DNA from: Profundicola chukchiensis
Lineage (GTDB): Bacteria; Bacteroidota; Bacteroidia; Flavobacteriales; Weeksellaceae
Reading direction: 5' to 3'
DNA length: 64,000 nucleotides
Assembly (NCBI RefSeq): GCF_029664245.1
Contig: NZ_JANAIE010000004.1
Span: 240,038-304,037, forward strand
The stretch's first letter is position 1; every line of letters starts with the position of its first letter. Under the pieces are notes generated by a model, which was not told the origin of the DNA, ran no database searches, and saw nothing but the letters and a program-made list of their open reading frames with translations. Position numbers and translations under genes: made by a program. Positions 8,400 to 17,700 of the stretch are shown in pieces.

Positions 8400-8933
8400 A
8401 TGGAGACTCAAAATATTTGGGATAATTTTAATGAAGAACTCTATTTCTTTATCTTAAAAAGGGTGAAGGATAAGGATATCACCAACGATATTTTTCAGAA
8501 TACTTTCTTTAAAATTCATAAGAATTTATCCAGCCTCGAAAAAGAAGAGAAGGCGAGGGCTTGGGTTTTTCAAATTGCACGTAATGAGATTTCTAATCAT
8601 TTCAACAAAGAATCTATTTATGTAGATGAACTGCATTCCCCTAAGGAAGCTCTTTTAGAAAAGTATGAGCATATCTGCTGTTTTGATCAATTCATTGACG
8701 ATTTACCTGAAATTTATAATCAAGTGATTGAATTGATTTATATCAAAGGTTTAAAGCAAAAAGAGGTGGCAGAGGCTTTAGATATCAGCCTTGAGAATGT
8801 TAAGGCTAGGGTAAGTAGGGCAAAGGAAATTTTAAAGAAAAAGTTCAATGAATGCTGTCAATATGAACTAGACGAACAGGGTAGGCTAAGAGGAGAGGCG
8901 AATTGCTCGCAATGTAGTCCAAGCGTTAAATAA
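8400..8933 (+). CDS. sigZ: RNA polymerase sigma factor, SigZ-like ECF type
   Basis: This 177-residue ECF sigma factor has region 2 at its N-terminus (DIFQNTFFKIHKNL, then RAWVFQIARNEI for promoter melting) and region 4 (VIELIYIKGLKQKEVAEALDISLENVKARVSRAKEIL), the helix-turn-helix that reads the minus-35 element. The C-terminal tail holds two adjacent cysteines and a final CSQC, as in SigZ-type factors of Bacillus and Bacteroidota. I place the start at ATG 8400 rather than the in-frame TTG at 8394, because the latter lies in the terminator T-run. No anti-sigma gene is adjacent. The Cys tail next to a metallothionein-like gene suggests metal or thiol sensing; this is inference. Confidence 0.82.
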   Translation: METQNIWDNFNEELYFFILKRVKDKDITNDIFQNTFFKIHKNLSSLEKEEKARAWVFQIARNEISNHFNKESIYVDELHSPKEALLEKYEHICCFDQFIDDLPEIYNQVIELIYIKGLKQKEVAEALDISLENVKARVSRAKEILKKKFNECCQYELDEQGRLRGEANCSQCSPSVK

Positions 8934-9058
8934 GAAAATGAATAAGCAGGATTATTTAAAGTACATCTTGTACGACTTGCTTTAATAGTGTGAATTATAA
9001 AAGCGAATTATAAACCATAATTAAATTAAAATTCTGATCTTTAACTAAATAACTACTC

Positions 9059-9523
9059 ATGGAAATAAAAGAACTAAAAGATAGACCTGGCATAAATCAG
9101 TCGACAAAGCTGAATAGTGTTTATGTTCAATTCAATAACCTATTAAATGAGTTGAAGACGAAAAAGTTATCAAATGAAACGCTAAAAGCCATTAATAATG
9201 GAATTGAAAAGTTAAACGCTGTTTCGGATTCAGATAAAGACTTAGCAAAAGAAATAAAAAGTACTCAATCTCATATCATTAAACTCCTTGAAAAAGAGCA
9301 TAAGTTGGTAACCAAAAATCATTATCGCAATCTTTGGTTGGCTCTAGGTATGGCTGCTTTTGGTATTCCGCTAGGAGTAGCATTTGGTGCTGTCCTCGAT
9401 AATATGGCTTTATTGGCGATAGGCTTACCTATTGGAATGCTGATAGGAATTGCCGTTGGTACGCGTTTGGACAAAAAAGCTCTTGCAGAGGGTAGACAGA
9501 TTGATGTAGAAGTAAGGCTTTAA
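9059..9523 (+). CDS. Membrane protein with coiled-coil N-terminus, unknown function
   Basis: This 154-residue protein has a lysine/glutamate-rich, probably coiled-coil N-terminal half (residues about 15-85) followed by two hydrophobic helices (LWLALGMAAFGIPLGVAFG and LLAIGLPIGMLIGIAVGT) rich in glycine-zipper spacing. There is no signal peptide, so the N-terminal half is likely cytoplasmic. I do not recognise a named family. It is flanked by the sigma factor and a MarR regulator but separated from both by more than 120 bases, so it is probably its own unit. Confidence 0.6.
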   Translation: MEIKELKDRPGINQSTKLNSVYVQFNNLLNELKTKKLSNETLKAINNGIEKLNAVSDSDKDLAKEIKSTQSHIIKLLEKEHKLVTKNHYRNLWLALGMAAFGIPLGVAFGAVLDNMALLAIGLPIGMLIGIAVGTRLDKKALAEGRQIDVEVRL

Positions 9524-9608
9524 GGTTATTTGAATTTGGATATTATTTAAGGGTGATATAAGACATTTGCTCAATGTCGCATAAAGCATATAATTGAATT
9601 TAGAGAAT

Positions 9609-9639
9609 TTTGAAGAATTAAACTATAGCCTTAACTTTG
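9609..9639 (+). promoter_or_regulatory. Predicted promoter of the marR-type gene
   Basis: TTTG (9609-9612) and TAACTTTG (9632-9639) are separated by 19 bases, matching the Bacteroidota minus-33/minus-7 consensus. The transcript would start a few bases downstream, about 15-20 bases before the ATG at 9662. Confidence 0.6.
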
Positions 9640-9661
9640 TTGCGCACTTAACAATCTAGAG

Positions 9662-10093
9662 ATGGACTTTAATTTTGAAGAATCTTTTGGAAGGATGTTG
9701 AATTTAGCTCATACGGCTATGTTTAGGCATTTGAGTAAGTTGATGAAAGAAGTTGATTTACCCATTACACCAGATCAGTTTCGTGTGTTGGCGCACCTAT
9801 GGATTACAGATGGTCTGGTGCAAACCGAGCTGGCACAATCTACCAATCGCAATCGTGCCAACGTAACACGTATTTTAGATATTTTAGAAAAGAAAGGCTT
9901 GGTGGAGCGAAGAGATGACCCGAATGACAAACGAGTTTTTAGAATTTATTTAACCGACTTAGGAAAATCTCTTAAAAAAGAAACTGCGAAATGTGCAGCC
10001 CAGTCCAACGAAGATGCGTTAAGAGGTGTATCTGCTGAGGAGCGTGAAATAGCCTTTGGAGTGCTACAAAAGATACTCAAGAACCTAGAATAA
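9662..10093 (+). CDS. MarR-family transcriptional regulator
   Basis: This 143-residue protein has the winged helix-turn-helix of MarR regulators: ITPDQFRVLAHLWITDGLVQTELAQSTNRNRANVTRILDILEKKGLVERRDDPNDKRVFRIYLT covers the helices, recognition helix and the wing with the conserved DxRD-like segment (DPNDKR). Long helices at both ends fit the dimer interface. It is likely a dimeric repressor relieved by a small ligand. A perfect 15-base palindrome lies 20 bases after its stop, just before the next gene, and is a candidate operator; the downstream envelope protein at 10195 would be the target. Confidence 0.9.
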   Translation: MDFNFEESFGRMLNLAHTAMFRHLSKLMKEVDLPITPDQFRVLAHLWITDGLVQTELAQSTNRNRANVTRILDILEKKGLVERRDDPNDKRVFRIYLTDLGKSLKKETAKCAAQSNEDALRGVSAEEREIAFGVLQKILKNLE

Positions 10094-10113
10094 ATTTTAA
10101 GAGAATTGGCGTG

Positions 10114-10128
10114 TGGAATTAAATTCCA
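10114..10128. promoter_or_regulatory. Palindrome TGGAATT-A-AATTCCA, candidate operator
   Basis: A perfect 7-bp dyad with one central base lies between the MarR gene and the envelope-protein gene at 10195. Size and position suit a MarR-dimer binding site. I see no exact second copy at the regulator's own promoter. Confidence 0.45.
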
Positions 10129-10194
10129 TAGCGACATCTCAACCTTTTACAATCTAAATTTTTAACTATAATTTAAATATTAAACCTTAAATAA

Positions 10195-10851
10195 ATGAAA
10201 AAGAACCTTTTGACCTTACTCATGTTCTTGACTCTCCACAGCCTCTGGGCACAGGAATCACCTCAACCTGTAAAAAATCCGCCCGTAAACCTAGAAACCT
10301 TGATCAGCGATAGAGGTGTGAGTGTAGATTTGATGGTAAATAAAAAGTTTCAGAGTATTCCGAGATTGGGCTTTTTTAGTGTTACCAACGTGGTTGGAGA
10401 ATGGGATCAAAGAGAGATTAAAGACCTAATGACACAAGGACAATTGACCTATCAAATCATCAAAGGATTAGATGTTTTAGCAGGGTTTCATGTGACCAAT
10501 GTAACTGGATTTAGACCTACTGCTGGATTGATGTATTCTTATAAGACACCTGAGTTTTTGTTGGTGGTTTCTCCGCGTGTAGACCTCATGAAAGATGGTG
10601 TGATTGAAGGATTAACCATTTTGGAATACACTCCCAAAATAAACGATAATTGGAATTTATATACCCGTTTGCAAGCATTGTATGGACAAAATTTGAATCC
10701 TGATTCGCATGCTAGAAGTTATATTCAAGCACGTGCTGGGGTGAACTATAAAGAATTCAAATTTGGTGTTGGAACGAATTTAGATCGCTACGGACCTATG
10801 AAAGAAAACATCAATAGTTTTGGTGCATTTTTGGGCGTAGCCCTGTTTTAA
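10195..10851 (+). CDS. Predicted outer-membrane or periplasmic beta protein
   Basis: This 218-residue protein has a signal peptide (cleavage after LWAQ near residue 20). The mature part alternates hydrophobic and polar residues in strands such as LTYQIIKGLDVLAGFHVTN, EFLLVVSPRVDL and FKFGVGTNLDRYG, and ends in FLGVALF with a terminal phenylalanine, a typical signal for outer-membrane insertion. It is probably a small beta-barrel. I do not recognise a named family or substrate. It follows a MarR regulator and the 10114 palindrome and may be controlled by them. Confidence 0.6.
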   Translation: MKKNLLTLLMFLTLHSLWAQESPQPVKNPPVNLETLISDRGVSVDLMVNKKFQSIPRLGFFSVTNVVGEWDQREIKDLMTQGQLTYQIIKGLDVLAGFHVTNVTGFRPTAGLMYSYKTPEFLLVVSPRVDLMKDGVIEGLTILEYTPKINDNWNLYTRLQALYGQNLNPDSHARSYIQARAGVNYKEFKFGVGTNLDRYGPMKENINSFGAFLGVALF

Positions 10852-10907
10852 AACTTGAAGAGAATCCGTAAGTATTTAGCTTTAAGCGTCTAAAAAAAAT
10901 TAGAGAC

Positions 10908-10968
10908 AGCCCTATAAAAACATTGAATTTCTGGTAACAATTTACCGAATTTGATGACTTATAGGGCT
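10908..10968. repeat. Long inverted repeat with nested hairpin
   Basis: AGCCCTATAA (10908-10917) is perfectly complementary to TTATAGGGCT (10959-10968). The loop contains a second dyad (GGTAA with TTACC plus partly pairing AATT flanks). TTTTAA follows, so it may act as a terminator for 10195-10851, but the extended nested structure is unusual for one. Confidence 0.5.
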
Positions 10969-10988
10969 ATTTTAATCTAAGATATTCG

Positions 10989-11561
10989 ATGAGAGAAGGA
11001 TTCGTTAGAGCTACTTATGAGCTATTTATCAAAGAGATTCAAACTATTTTAACAGCTTCTTATGTGATTGCTGTGGGCATAGGCATGTTGTTTAACTATC
11101 AGAAATATTCTCAATTTGAGATTAACATATTTAATTATTCAGATGTCTTTGACTTTCTGATAGCTCCTTTTTCTGATTTTTATATTCTACTATTTGCAAC
11201 AACATCTATCTTGTTTGTTTTGCTATTGATAAAACTAGATTTAGTTTGGAAACAATATTGGCCAAAATCCTATTCAAAAGCCAACTTAGGGCATGATCAA
11301 AAACCATGGTACAAAACTTATAAACTAGTTGCTTTTGTTCTTACTTTTATGCTCTATTTATACTTGTCGGCCAATTATTATGGTAGATACACCAAAGAAA
11401 GAATTGTAAAGCAAAATGATATATCTATAAAATTAGTAGACAATGAAATCAATACCGGAAAATTAATTGGAAAAACCAAAGATGTTATCTTTTTAGTAAA
11501 AGGTAAAAATGTTTTAGTCATTCCTATTTCTTCCTTGGTCAAGGAGATTAGAATAAAATAA
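10989..11561 (+). CDS. Small membrane protein, unknown function
   Basis: This 190-residue protein has three hydrophobic segments (around residues 17-32, 57-78 and 112-130) and a C-terminal soluble tail of about 55 residues that looks like a short beta-rich domain (INTGKLIGKTKDVIFLVKGKNVLVIPISSL). I do not recognise the family; similar tails occur in small bacterial membrane proteins of unknown role. It follows the long inverted repeat at 10908 and precedes a 250-base gap, so it is probably transcribed singly. Confidence 0.6.
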   Translation: MREGFVRATYELFIKEIQTILTASYVIAVGIGMLFNYQKYSQFEINIFNYSDVFDFLIAPFSDFYILLFATTSILFVLLLIKLDLVWKQYWPKSYSKANLGHDQKPWYKTYKLVAFVLTFMLYLYLSANYYGRYTKERIVKQNDISIKLVDNEINTGKLIGKTKDVIFLVKGKNVLVIPISSLVKEIRIK

Positions 11562-11808
11562 AATCTTAAGTATATTATTTTTCTGATGACTTTAATTTAA
11601 AAGGTTGAAGGCTTTTGTTTGTTTATAATGCATTAAACCTTTTGGCTAACTTTTTGTCAGATATAGGATAACATTCGTGATTCATTTCAATAAACTTTAA
11701 TGCAAGCTTTCTGTGTAAGATGCTTTAGCTCTGTTCTGACATGGCTTGGTATTTAGCGCGAAAGCGAATTAAATTCAAATGATCACATCCTATAAAATGA
11801 CTTAAGTA

Positions 11809-13620
11809 TTGAAAAAAAATAAAAAAGAAAAACCTCAACAATCTTTATTAGACCTGATTAAAAAACTCTGGTCTTATGTATTGCCGTATAAAAACTTGGT
11901 GATTGCCTCGCTTATTTTGACCGTTGTTGGTTCATTTTTAGCTCAGGTGAATGCTTTGGTTTTGCGCTATACCGTCGATGAACTGACTTTATTGACCGAG
12001 TCTGATGATGCGTTAAAACAAGGTCTCACTTTATTGACGACGATTAGTATCATCCTCTTATTGAAAGAGGCAGTGTATGCTTTTGTTCAGTTCGGACAGA
12101 AGTTCTACGGCGAAAAGATGAAGATTTATATTTCTAAAGATTTTGCGCAAAACATTGTAGATAAAATCTTGACTTATCGCATGGCTTTCTATAGTTCGCC
12201 CACCAATGAAAGTGGTAAACTACAAACCCGAATTGATTTAGGAGTTTCGAGTCTTACCCAATTGGTAAAGAATTTCTTTATCGACATTTTACCTTTGTTT
12301 TTTAATGCGATTGTGGCCTTGGTAATTATGTTCAATGCTAATGTGTATATAGGTTTGGTGAGTTTGGCGATCATCCCGCTGTTTTTTTATATCAGTAGTT
12401 TGCAAGCCAAGAAGTTGAAAGGCTTTAGGCGAACCATGAGGAAGTATAGAGAGACTAAAAATAATAGTATTATTAGTCTGATTAACTCGATTACGGTAAT
12501 TAAATCCTTTACCAGGGAGGATTTTGAGAGCAAGAAACACGAGGCGATTCAATTAGATATTACCGAAAATCAACTAGAAACCAGGAAGTTGAGTTTCTTG
12601 TTTGATGGTTTGAAGAAACTAACCGAACAATTTGGGGTGGTGATCATCATTATCCTTACGGCTTATTTTGTACTGAATGGAAGTATGACGATAGGTGCGA
12701 TTATGTTTCATATTCTATTGTTTAATAATGTTTCAGCGCCGATTCAGCAATTGCATCGAATTTATGATGAAGTGCAGGATGCGATTATTTATTCGGATGC
12801 CTTCTTTGAGATTATGGATGCGGACGAAGAAACGGAGTTTAGTGGGAAATATATCCCAACTGATTTCAAAGGTTCTTTTGAGGTTAAAAATGTGGATTTT
12901 GCATATCCGAATGGAACTAAGGCCTTGTATGATGTGTCGATGAAAATACAACCGAATACCATCAATGCCCTGGTGGGATTGAGTGGGGCAGGTAAGAGTA
13001 CGGTGATTAATTTATTGGATAAATTCTATGCACCGACATCGGGTCAGATTCTATTAGATGGCGTTGATTTACAAGAGTACGATACTGAGTGGTTAAGGAA
13101 TAACATCGGTTTGGTCTTGCAAAAGAATCATATTTTTAATGGAAGTATTCGTGAAAACATTCTGTATGGTCAGGTCAATGCCACCGATGAGGAGATTATC
13201 ACTGCGGCTAAGAAGGCTTATATCCACGATCAAATTATGCAGCTGCCCGATGCTTATGATTCTAAAGCAACGCTACTCTCGGGCGGACAGCAACAACGTG
13301 TGTCTATTGCACGTTTGTTTTTGAAGAATCCTCCAATAATCTTCTTAGACGAACCTACCGCCAGTCTAGATGCCATCGCCACCGAACAGATTAAGAAGAG
13401 TATAGACGCCATTAAAAAGGGGAGAACCGTAATTGTGATATCCCACAGTATTTCTCAGATCATCGATGCCGAGCACGTGATTGTGATGGAACAAGGGAAA
13501 GTAATCGAACAAGGTACCCACGAAGATTTATATGAAAACGAGAGTACCTATTACGAAATCTTCAACGCCATGGCCAACAGCCTCAACATCGACAAAATCA
13601 AAAGCACGATGGAGGTGTAA
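11809..13620 (+). CDS. ABC exporter half-transporter (fused permease and ATPase)
   Basis: This 603-residue protein joins a six-helix exporter membrane domain (about residues 25-335) to an ATPase domain. The ATPase shows Walker A GLSGAGKST (390-398), the Q-loop (LVLQKN), signature LSGGQQQR, Walker B IIFLDEPTA and the switch histidine in VISHS. It should work as a homodimer exporting a lipid, peptide or drug; the substrate is not evident. The start is TTG, because an in-frame TAA lies two codons upstream and no ATG occurs for over 100 codons. The 250 bases upstream hold no gene. No partner permease is adjacent. Confidence 0.92.
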   Translation: MKKNKKEKPQQSLLDLIKKLWSYVLPYKNLVIASLILTVVGSFLAQVNALVLRYTVDELTLLTESDDALKQGLTLLTTISIILLLKEAVYAFVQFGQKFYGEKMKIYISKDFAQNIVDKILTYRMAFYSSPTNESGKLQTRIDLGVSSLTQLVKNFFIDILPLFFNAIVALVIMFNANVYIGLVSLAIIPLFFYISSLQAKKLKGFRRTMRKYRETKNNSIISLINSITVIKSFTREDFESKKHEAIQLDITENQLETRKLSFLFDGLKKLTEQFGVVIIIILTAYFVLNGSMTIGAIMFHILLFNNVSAPIQQLHRIYDEVQDAIIYSDAFFEIMDADEETEFSGKYIPTDFKGSFEVKNVDFAYPNGTKALYDVSMKIQPNTINALVGLSGAGKSTVINLLDKFYAPTSGQILLDGVDLQEYDTEWLRNNIGLVLQKNHIFNGSIRENILYGQVNATDEEIITAAKKAYIHDQIMQLPDAYDSKATLLSGGQQQRVSIARLFLKNPPIIFLDEPTASLDAIATEQIKKSIDAIKKGRTVIVISHSISQIIDAEHVIVMEQGKVIEQGTHEDLYENESTYYEIFNAMANSLNIDKIKSTMEV

Positions 13621-13644
13621 GGTCTAGGGAAAGATTAATTCATG

Positions 13645-13675
13645 TTTAATACTCTTAGCTATATTAGTATTTTTG
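13645..13675 (+). promoter_or_regulatory. Predicted promoter of the DUF417 gene
   Basis: TTTA (13645-13648) and TATTTTTG (13668-13675) are spaced by 19 bases, close to the Bacteroidota consensus. This puts the transcript start downstream of the in-frame TTG at 13673 and so supports the ATG at 13694 as the true start. Confidence 0.55.
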
Positions 13676-13693
13676 CGTTTAATCTATTTAAGA

Positions 13694-14293
13694 ATGAATC
13701 AAATAATTAATTTATTAAGCAGCAGTCAATCTCAGTATATTAACTTTTTGCGCATCGCTATTTTTGTGGTTATGGCGTGGATAGGAGGACTGAAAGCCTT
13801 TCAATATGAGGCAGATGGCATTGTTCCTTTTGTAATCAATAGTCCATTCATGAGTTTCTTTTATCAAAATACGGGTAACACCGCTGTCAATGATAAGGGC
13901 GAAACGGTAGCTGAGTATACATTACATAAAAATCCGGAGGGTAAGATGGTTCAAAAGAAAATTGAGTGGCATAAATCAAATGGCACTTATTTATTTTCTT
14001 ATGGTTTAGGAACAGTCATTGTGATCATCGGAATTTTTGTATTGCTGGGAATCTGGATGCCAAAAGTTGGACTCATCGGAGGATTATTAACCTTTGGAAT
14101 GTCTATCGTAACCTTATCTTTCTTGATTACCACGCCAGAGGTTTATGTGCCCAATTTAGGAGGAGATATGCCAACACCACATTATGGGTTTCCTTATCTA
14201 TCGGGAGCAGGTAGATTAGTTTTGAAAGACATTATTATGATGGCAGCCGGATTGGTGATTGCTTCGGATGCTGCGAGTAGGATTAAATTGTAG
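13694..14293 (+). CDS. DUF417 (YkgB/RclC-like) inner-membrane protein
   Basis: This 199-residue protein has four hydrophobic segments and matches the DUF417 family: LRIAIFVVMAWIGGLKAFQYEADGIVPFVINSPFMSFFY at the N-terminus, a polar loop, and a C-terminal GAGRLVLKDIIMMAAGLVIASDAA. The Escherichia coli relative RclC belongs to the reactive-chlorine resistance operon; such a role here is only suggested by family. The start at ATG 13694 is chosen because the in-frame TTG at 13673 overlaps the promoter box. A strong terminator follows at 14332. Confidence 0.83.
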   Translation: MNQIINLLSSSQSQYINFLRIAIFVVMAWIGGLKAFQYEADGIVPFVINSPFMSFFYQNTGNTAVNDKGETVAEYTLHKNPEGKMVQKKIEWHKSNGTYLFSYGLGTVIVIIGIFVLLGIWMPKVGLIGGLLTFGMSIVTLSFLITTPEVYVPNLGGDMPTPHYGFPYLSGAGRLVLKDIIMMAAGLVIASDAASRIKL

Positions 14294-14331
14294 ATGATTT
14301 AGATTTAAAACATCATATTTATATATGAGTT

Positions 14332-14367
14332 AAAAGCGCTGGATTAAAATATTCAGCGCTTTTTTTA
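14332..14367 (+). terminator. Rho-independent terminator after the DUF417 gene
   Basis: AAAAGCGCTG (14332-14341) pairs perfectly with CAGCGCTTTT (14354-14363) across a 12-base loop and is followed by more T residues. It isolates the upstream genes from the SrfB-like operon. Confidence 0.88.
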
Positions 14368-14464
14368 TGGGTTTAAAATACTGTTAATCAATGCTGTTTG
14401 TGATGTTATAGATTTAAATTTCTGATTAAAAATGGAAGTAGATTGCTAGATTTTTAATCTTTTC

Positions 14465-14514
14465 AAATTGGACAACTTTGGACTTTTTCTAGAACTTTCA
14501 ATATGTTAATTTTG
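14465..14514 (+). promoter_or_regulatory. Tandem TTGGAC operator plus minus-7 box, site 1 (SrfB-like operon)
   Basis: Two direct TTGGAC repeats with 10-base period (first at 14468) are followed by a T run. From the TTTG of the second repeat (14477-14480) there are exactly 26 bases to TAATTTTG (14507-14514). The same arrangement, with 24 of 24 and 22 of 24 identical bases in the repeat region, occurs at 31466 and 58301. The 5' leader to the ATG at 14753 would be about 230 bases. Confidence 0.65.
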
Positions 14515-14752
14515 TTGGCCATTTTAAAATAAAAAGTAAATTTTTACAATAAATGTATAATTCGTTGATTATAAGTGTGGATGTGTTCAATATCATGATA
14601 TTTTAGTATTTATTTGTTAATTTTAAGATAATTTTAGTAATATTGAAGTTCAGTAGAGCTTAATCGCAACTCCATTAATAATCATAAAAACTATTAAAAT
14701 TTCTTATTGTAGATAATAGGAGATATAACGTTTGAGAAACAAGTATGTATAA

Positions 14753-17700
14753 ATGAAAAGAATTTCTTTAATAGCAAATTCAAGTATTCAATACTATAAA
14801 TTTAAATCAAAAATAGACCTTGATTTTGGTAAACAAAATAGGGTTTACTACCATGAGCCTTTTGATGAAGTCTCATTTAGTTTTATTTTAGATCCACTTT
14901 TATTGGTCAAGAAAAATGGCACTGATTTATATTATCGTAAGCAAGATTTACTAGATAAGAACCAGTTAATAAATGGTAATTTAATTGGGAATAGTGATTT
15001 AGATGATTTAACTAGTTATCACAATGTTTATGTAGAAGGTAATTTAAAGAATGCGCTAAAACATTATCAAAGGAAATGGATTCCTTTACCCTTTTTTAAA
15101 AATAATATGATCAATAGAGATACATTGTATCCTACGGATTGGGTACGTGTCTATATTGATTGTGATGATAATTTTGAGAGTGCAAAAATTGTACTTTCGA
15201 TAGACACTGCACTTGCTCGTAGTGAAAATGATTATACAGGACCAAAACTAAGTTTAAATCCAGAGGAGAATAAATTTAGACTTTATCATGATGATTTAAA
15301 TCTTACCAAATATTTAGCGAATAAGGAGTCCTCTAGTTCATGGATAGAGATGTACTTATCTCAGATGTATTACGAGAAAAATCCAGAACTTCAATATGAT
15401 AAGCCTGTTAAGCAATTTGAAGCTAGTTATATACTTTTAATTCATTGGCTAAGTTCACTAATTGATATGCCAGAAATTCAACTTTTTGCTAATGAAGGGA
15501 AAAAGAAATCTGTTGATTTAGTGATTGATATTGGTAATTCAGCTACTTGTGCATTGTTATTTGAAAATAACGATAATGATTCATCGTTTGAGTTTGAAAA
15601 TGTTAAAAAATTAAAGATTCAAGATTATTCTAATCCTCATTTGGAGTATGATGATCCATTTCCGATGAATTTAATATTTTCCGAGCCCAATTATGGTGAC
15701 TTAGATAATGAATTCTATCATAATAATAAGTTTATAACACCAAGTTTTGTTAGAATTGGATTTGAAGCAGAAAGATTAATTAATCAATCCATCACGGATT
15801 TAAGTTTGGGTTATGAATTAAAAACTTATAATTCGAGCCCTAAAAGATATTTATGGGATCATGCGCCAGCTGAAAGAGAGTGGGAGTTCAATCCACAATC
15901 TAATAAGCAGGTTAAGAAAGTTTATCTAAGTGGGATTTCTGACCAAATCAAAATAGATGGTGAATTAGTTGAGGGTAATCAACTGTCGGGATCTAAATCT
16001 TTATTCTCAAGAAGTTCGTTAATGAAGTTTGTGTTTCTAGAGATGTTAGTTCATGCTTATATTCAAATTAACTCTTTTGAATTCAGGCAAGAACATGGTA
16101 ATATGACTGTTCCTAGAAGATTAGATAGAATTACTATCTCGTGTCCAACTGGAATGATTCAACATGAGCAAATTATGTTGAGAAAAGCCGCTGAAGATGC
16201 ATGTAAGCTACTTAATAACTATGCTGATTATTATTATGAATTAAAATCAGATAGCTTTTGGTTCGAGGTTCCAGAAATCACACCTTCTGTTAAAGATTTA
16301 TCCAAAGACCTATCTCAGTTAGAAGAAAAGGTTGATTGGAATTATGACGAGGCTACAAGTAGTCAGTTGGTTTTCTTGTATAGCATGTTTGCAAAGAAAT
16401 TAAAGTCTAACAATTATGTTATAGACCATTATTTCTTTAAAAATAAGGAATATATCACTTTGGGCTCAATTGATATTGGAGCGGGAACTACCGACATCAT
16501 GATCAATAGATACAGCCTCAAAAAAGAAAATGAAATAGATTTCTTAAATCCACAACCTTTGTTTTGGGATACTTTTAAAAATGCTGGAGATGATATGTTA
16601 CGTGAGATTATTCAACGTATAGTAATTGAAGGTGACCCTAACAGAAATATAGATGGCGGTGATGTAGTAGATGGTGTAGGGCAATATGCTAAATCTATCG
16701 GCATAAGCGATGTTGCAGAAAAGCTAAACGGATTCTTTGGTAAGGATAGCAACCAAATGGGGTATAAGGCTAGGGTTGTTAGGAAAGCATTTATTCAACA
16801 AATTGCAATTCCAATAGCTATGGAGTTTTTAAAAGCGGCCAACTCCGATGAGCAAAAGATTAAAACTTTTGAGGAGATTATAGATCGTCCTTTCAAAAAC
16901 AAGGAAATCTTAAAATATTTCGAAAAGCATTTTGGCTTTAACATATTAGATATTAAATGGTTGATTACCAAAGAAAGAGTAAATGAAACCGTTGAGGCTG
17001 TTTTTGATAGTCTTATACGACAAATCAGTGTAGTCATGAACCAATTTGATTGTGATTATGTGGTGCTTTCTGGGAAACCAGCTTCTTTGAATAGTCTAGA
17101 AAATATGTTTAGAAAATACTTAAGTATTTCGCCTGTTAATTTGGTGAATCTAAATAATTATTGGATTGGAAGATGGTATCCTTTTGCTGATAATAATGGT
17201 TACATAGAAGAGCCTAAAACGGTGGTTAGCGTTGGGGCATTGATTGCCTTGATGACGGGTAAAACTATGAAAATAAATGATTTGAGGCTTAATACAGTTC
17301 CTTTGCGCGAAAAATTAGTTTCTACGGCGGATTATATTATTAACAATGAGAACAGTGTTAAAAAGGAAATTCTAACCCCTAAGAAAAACGATCATATGTT
17401 AAGTGTGCCTAAGCTACCATTCCAAATAGGCTATTCTAAATATTTAGAGAAAAACTATCCTTATTCTGATTTGTACAGTATTCAATTGAATAGCTCAGAA
17501 ATAGATAGACGAGTACGCATGAAATATCCTGGGCGAGACGAAAGGTATATTGAGGATCAAATTAATGTAGAAAAGGGAGCGATTCTAACCAATATGCCTT
17601 TGAAGATTAGTTTAATTCGTGAATTTGATGAGAGTAAGGAAATATTACAAATTGAAAGTGTGGAAGATGCTGAAGGAAACGATAAGCCTGTAAACTACTT

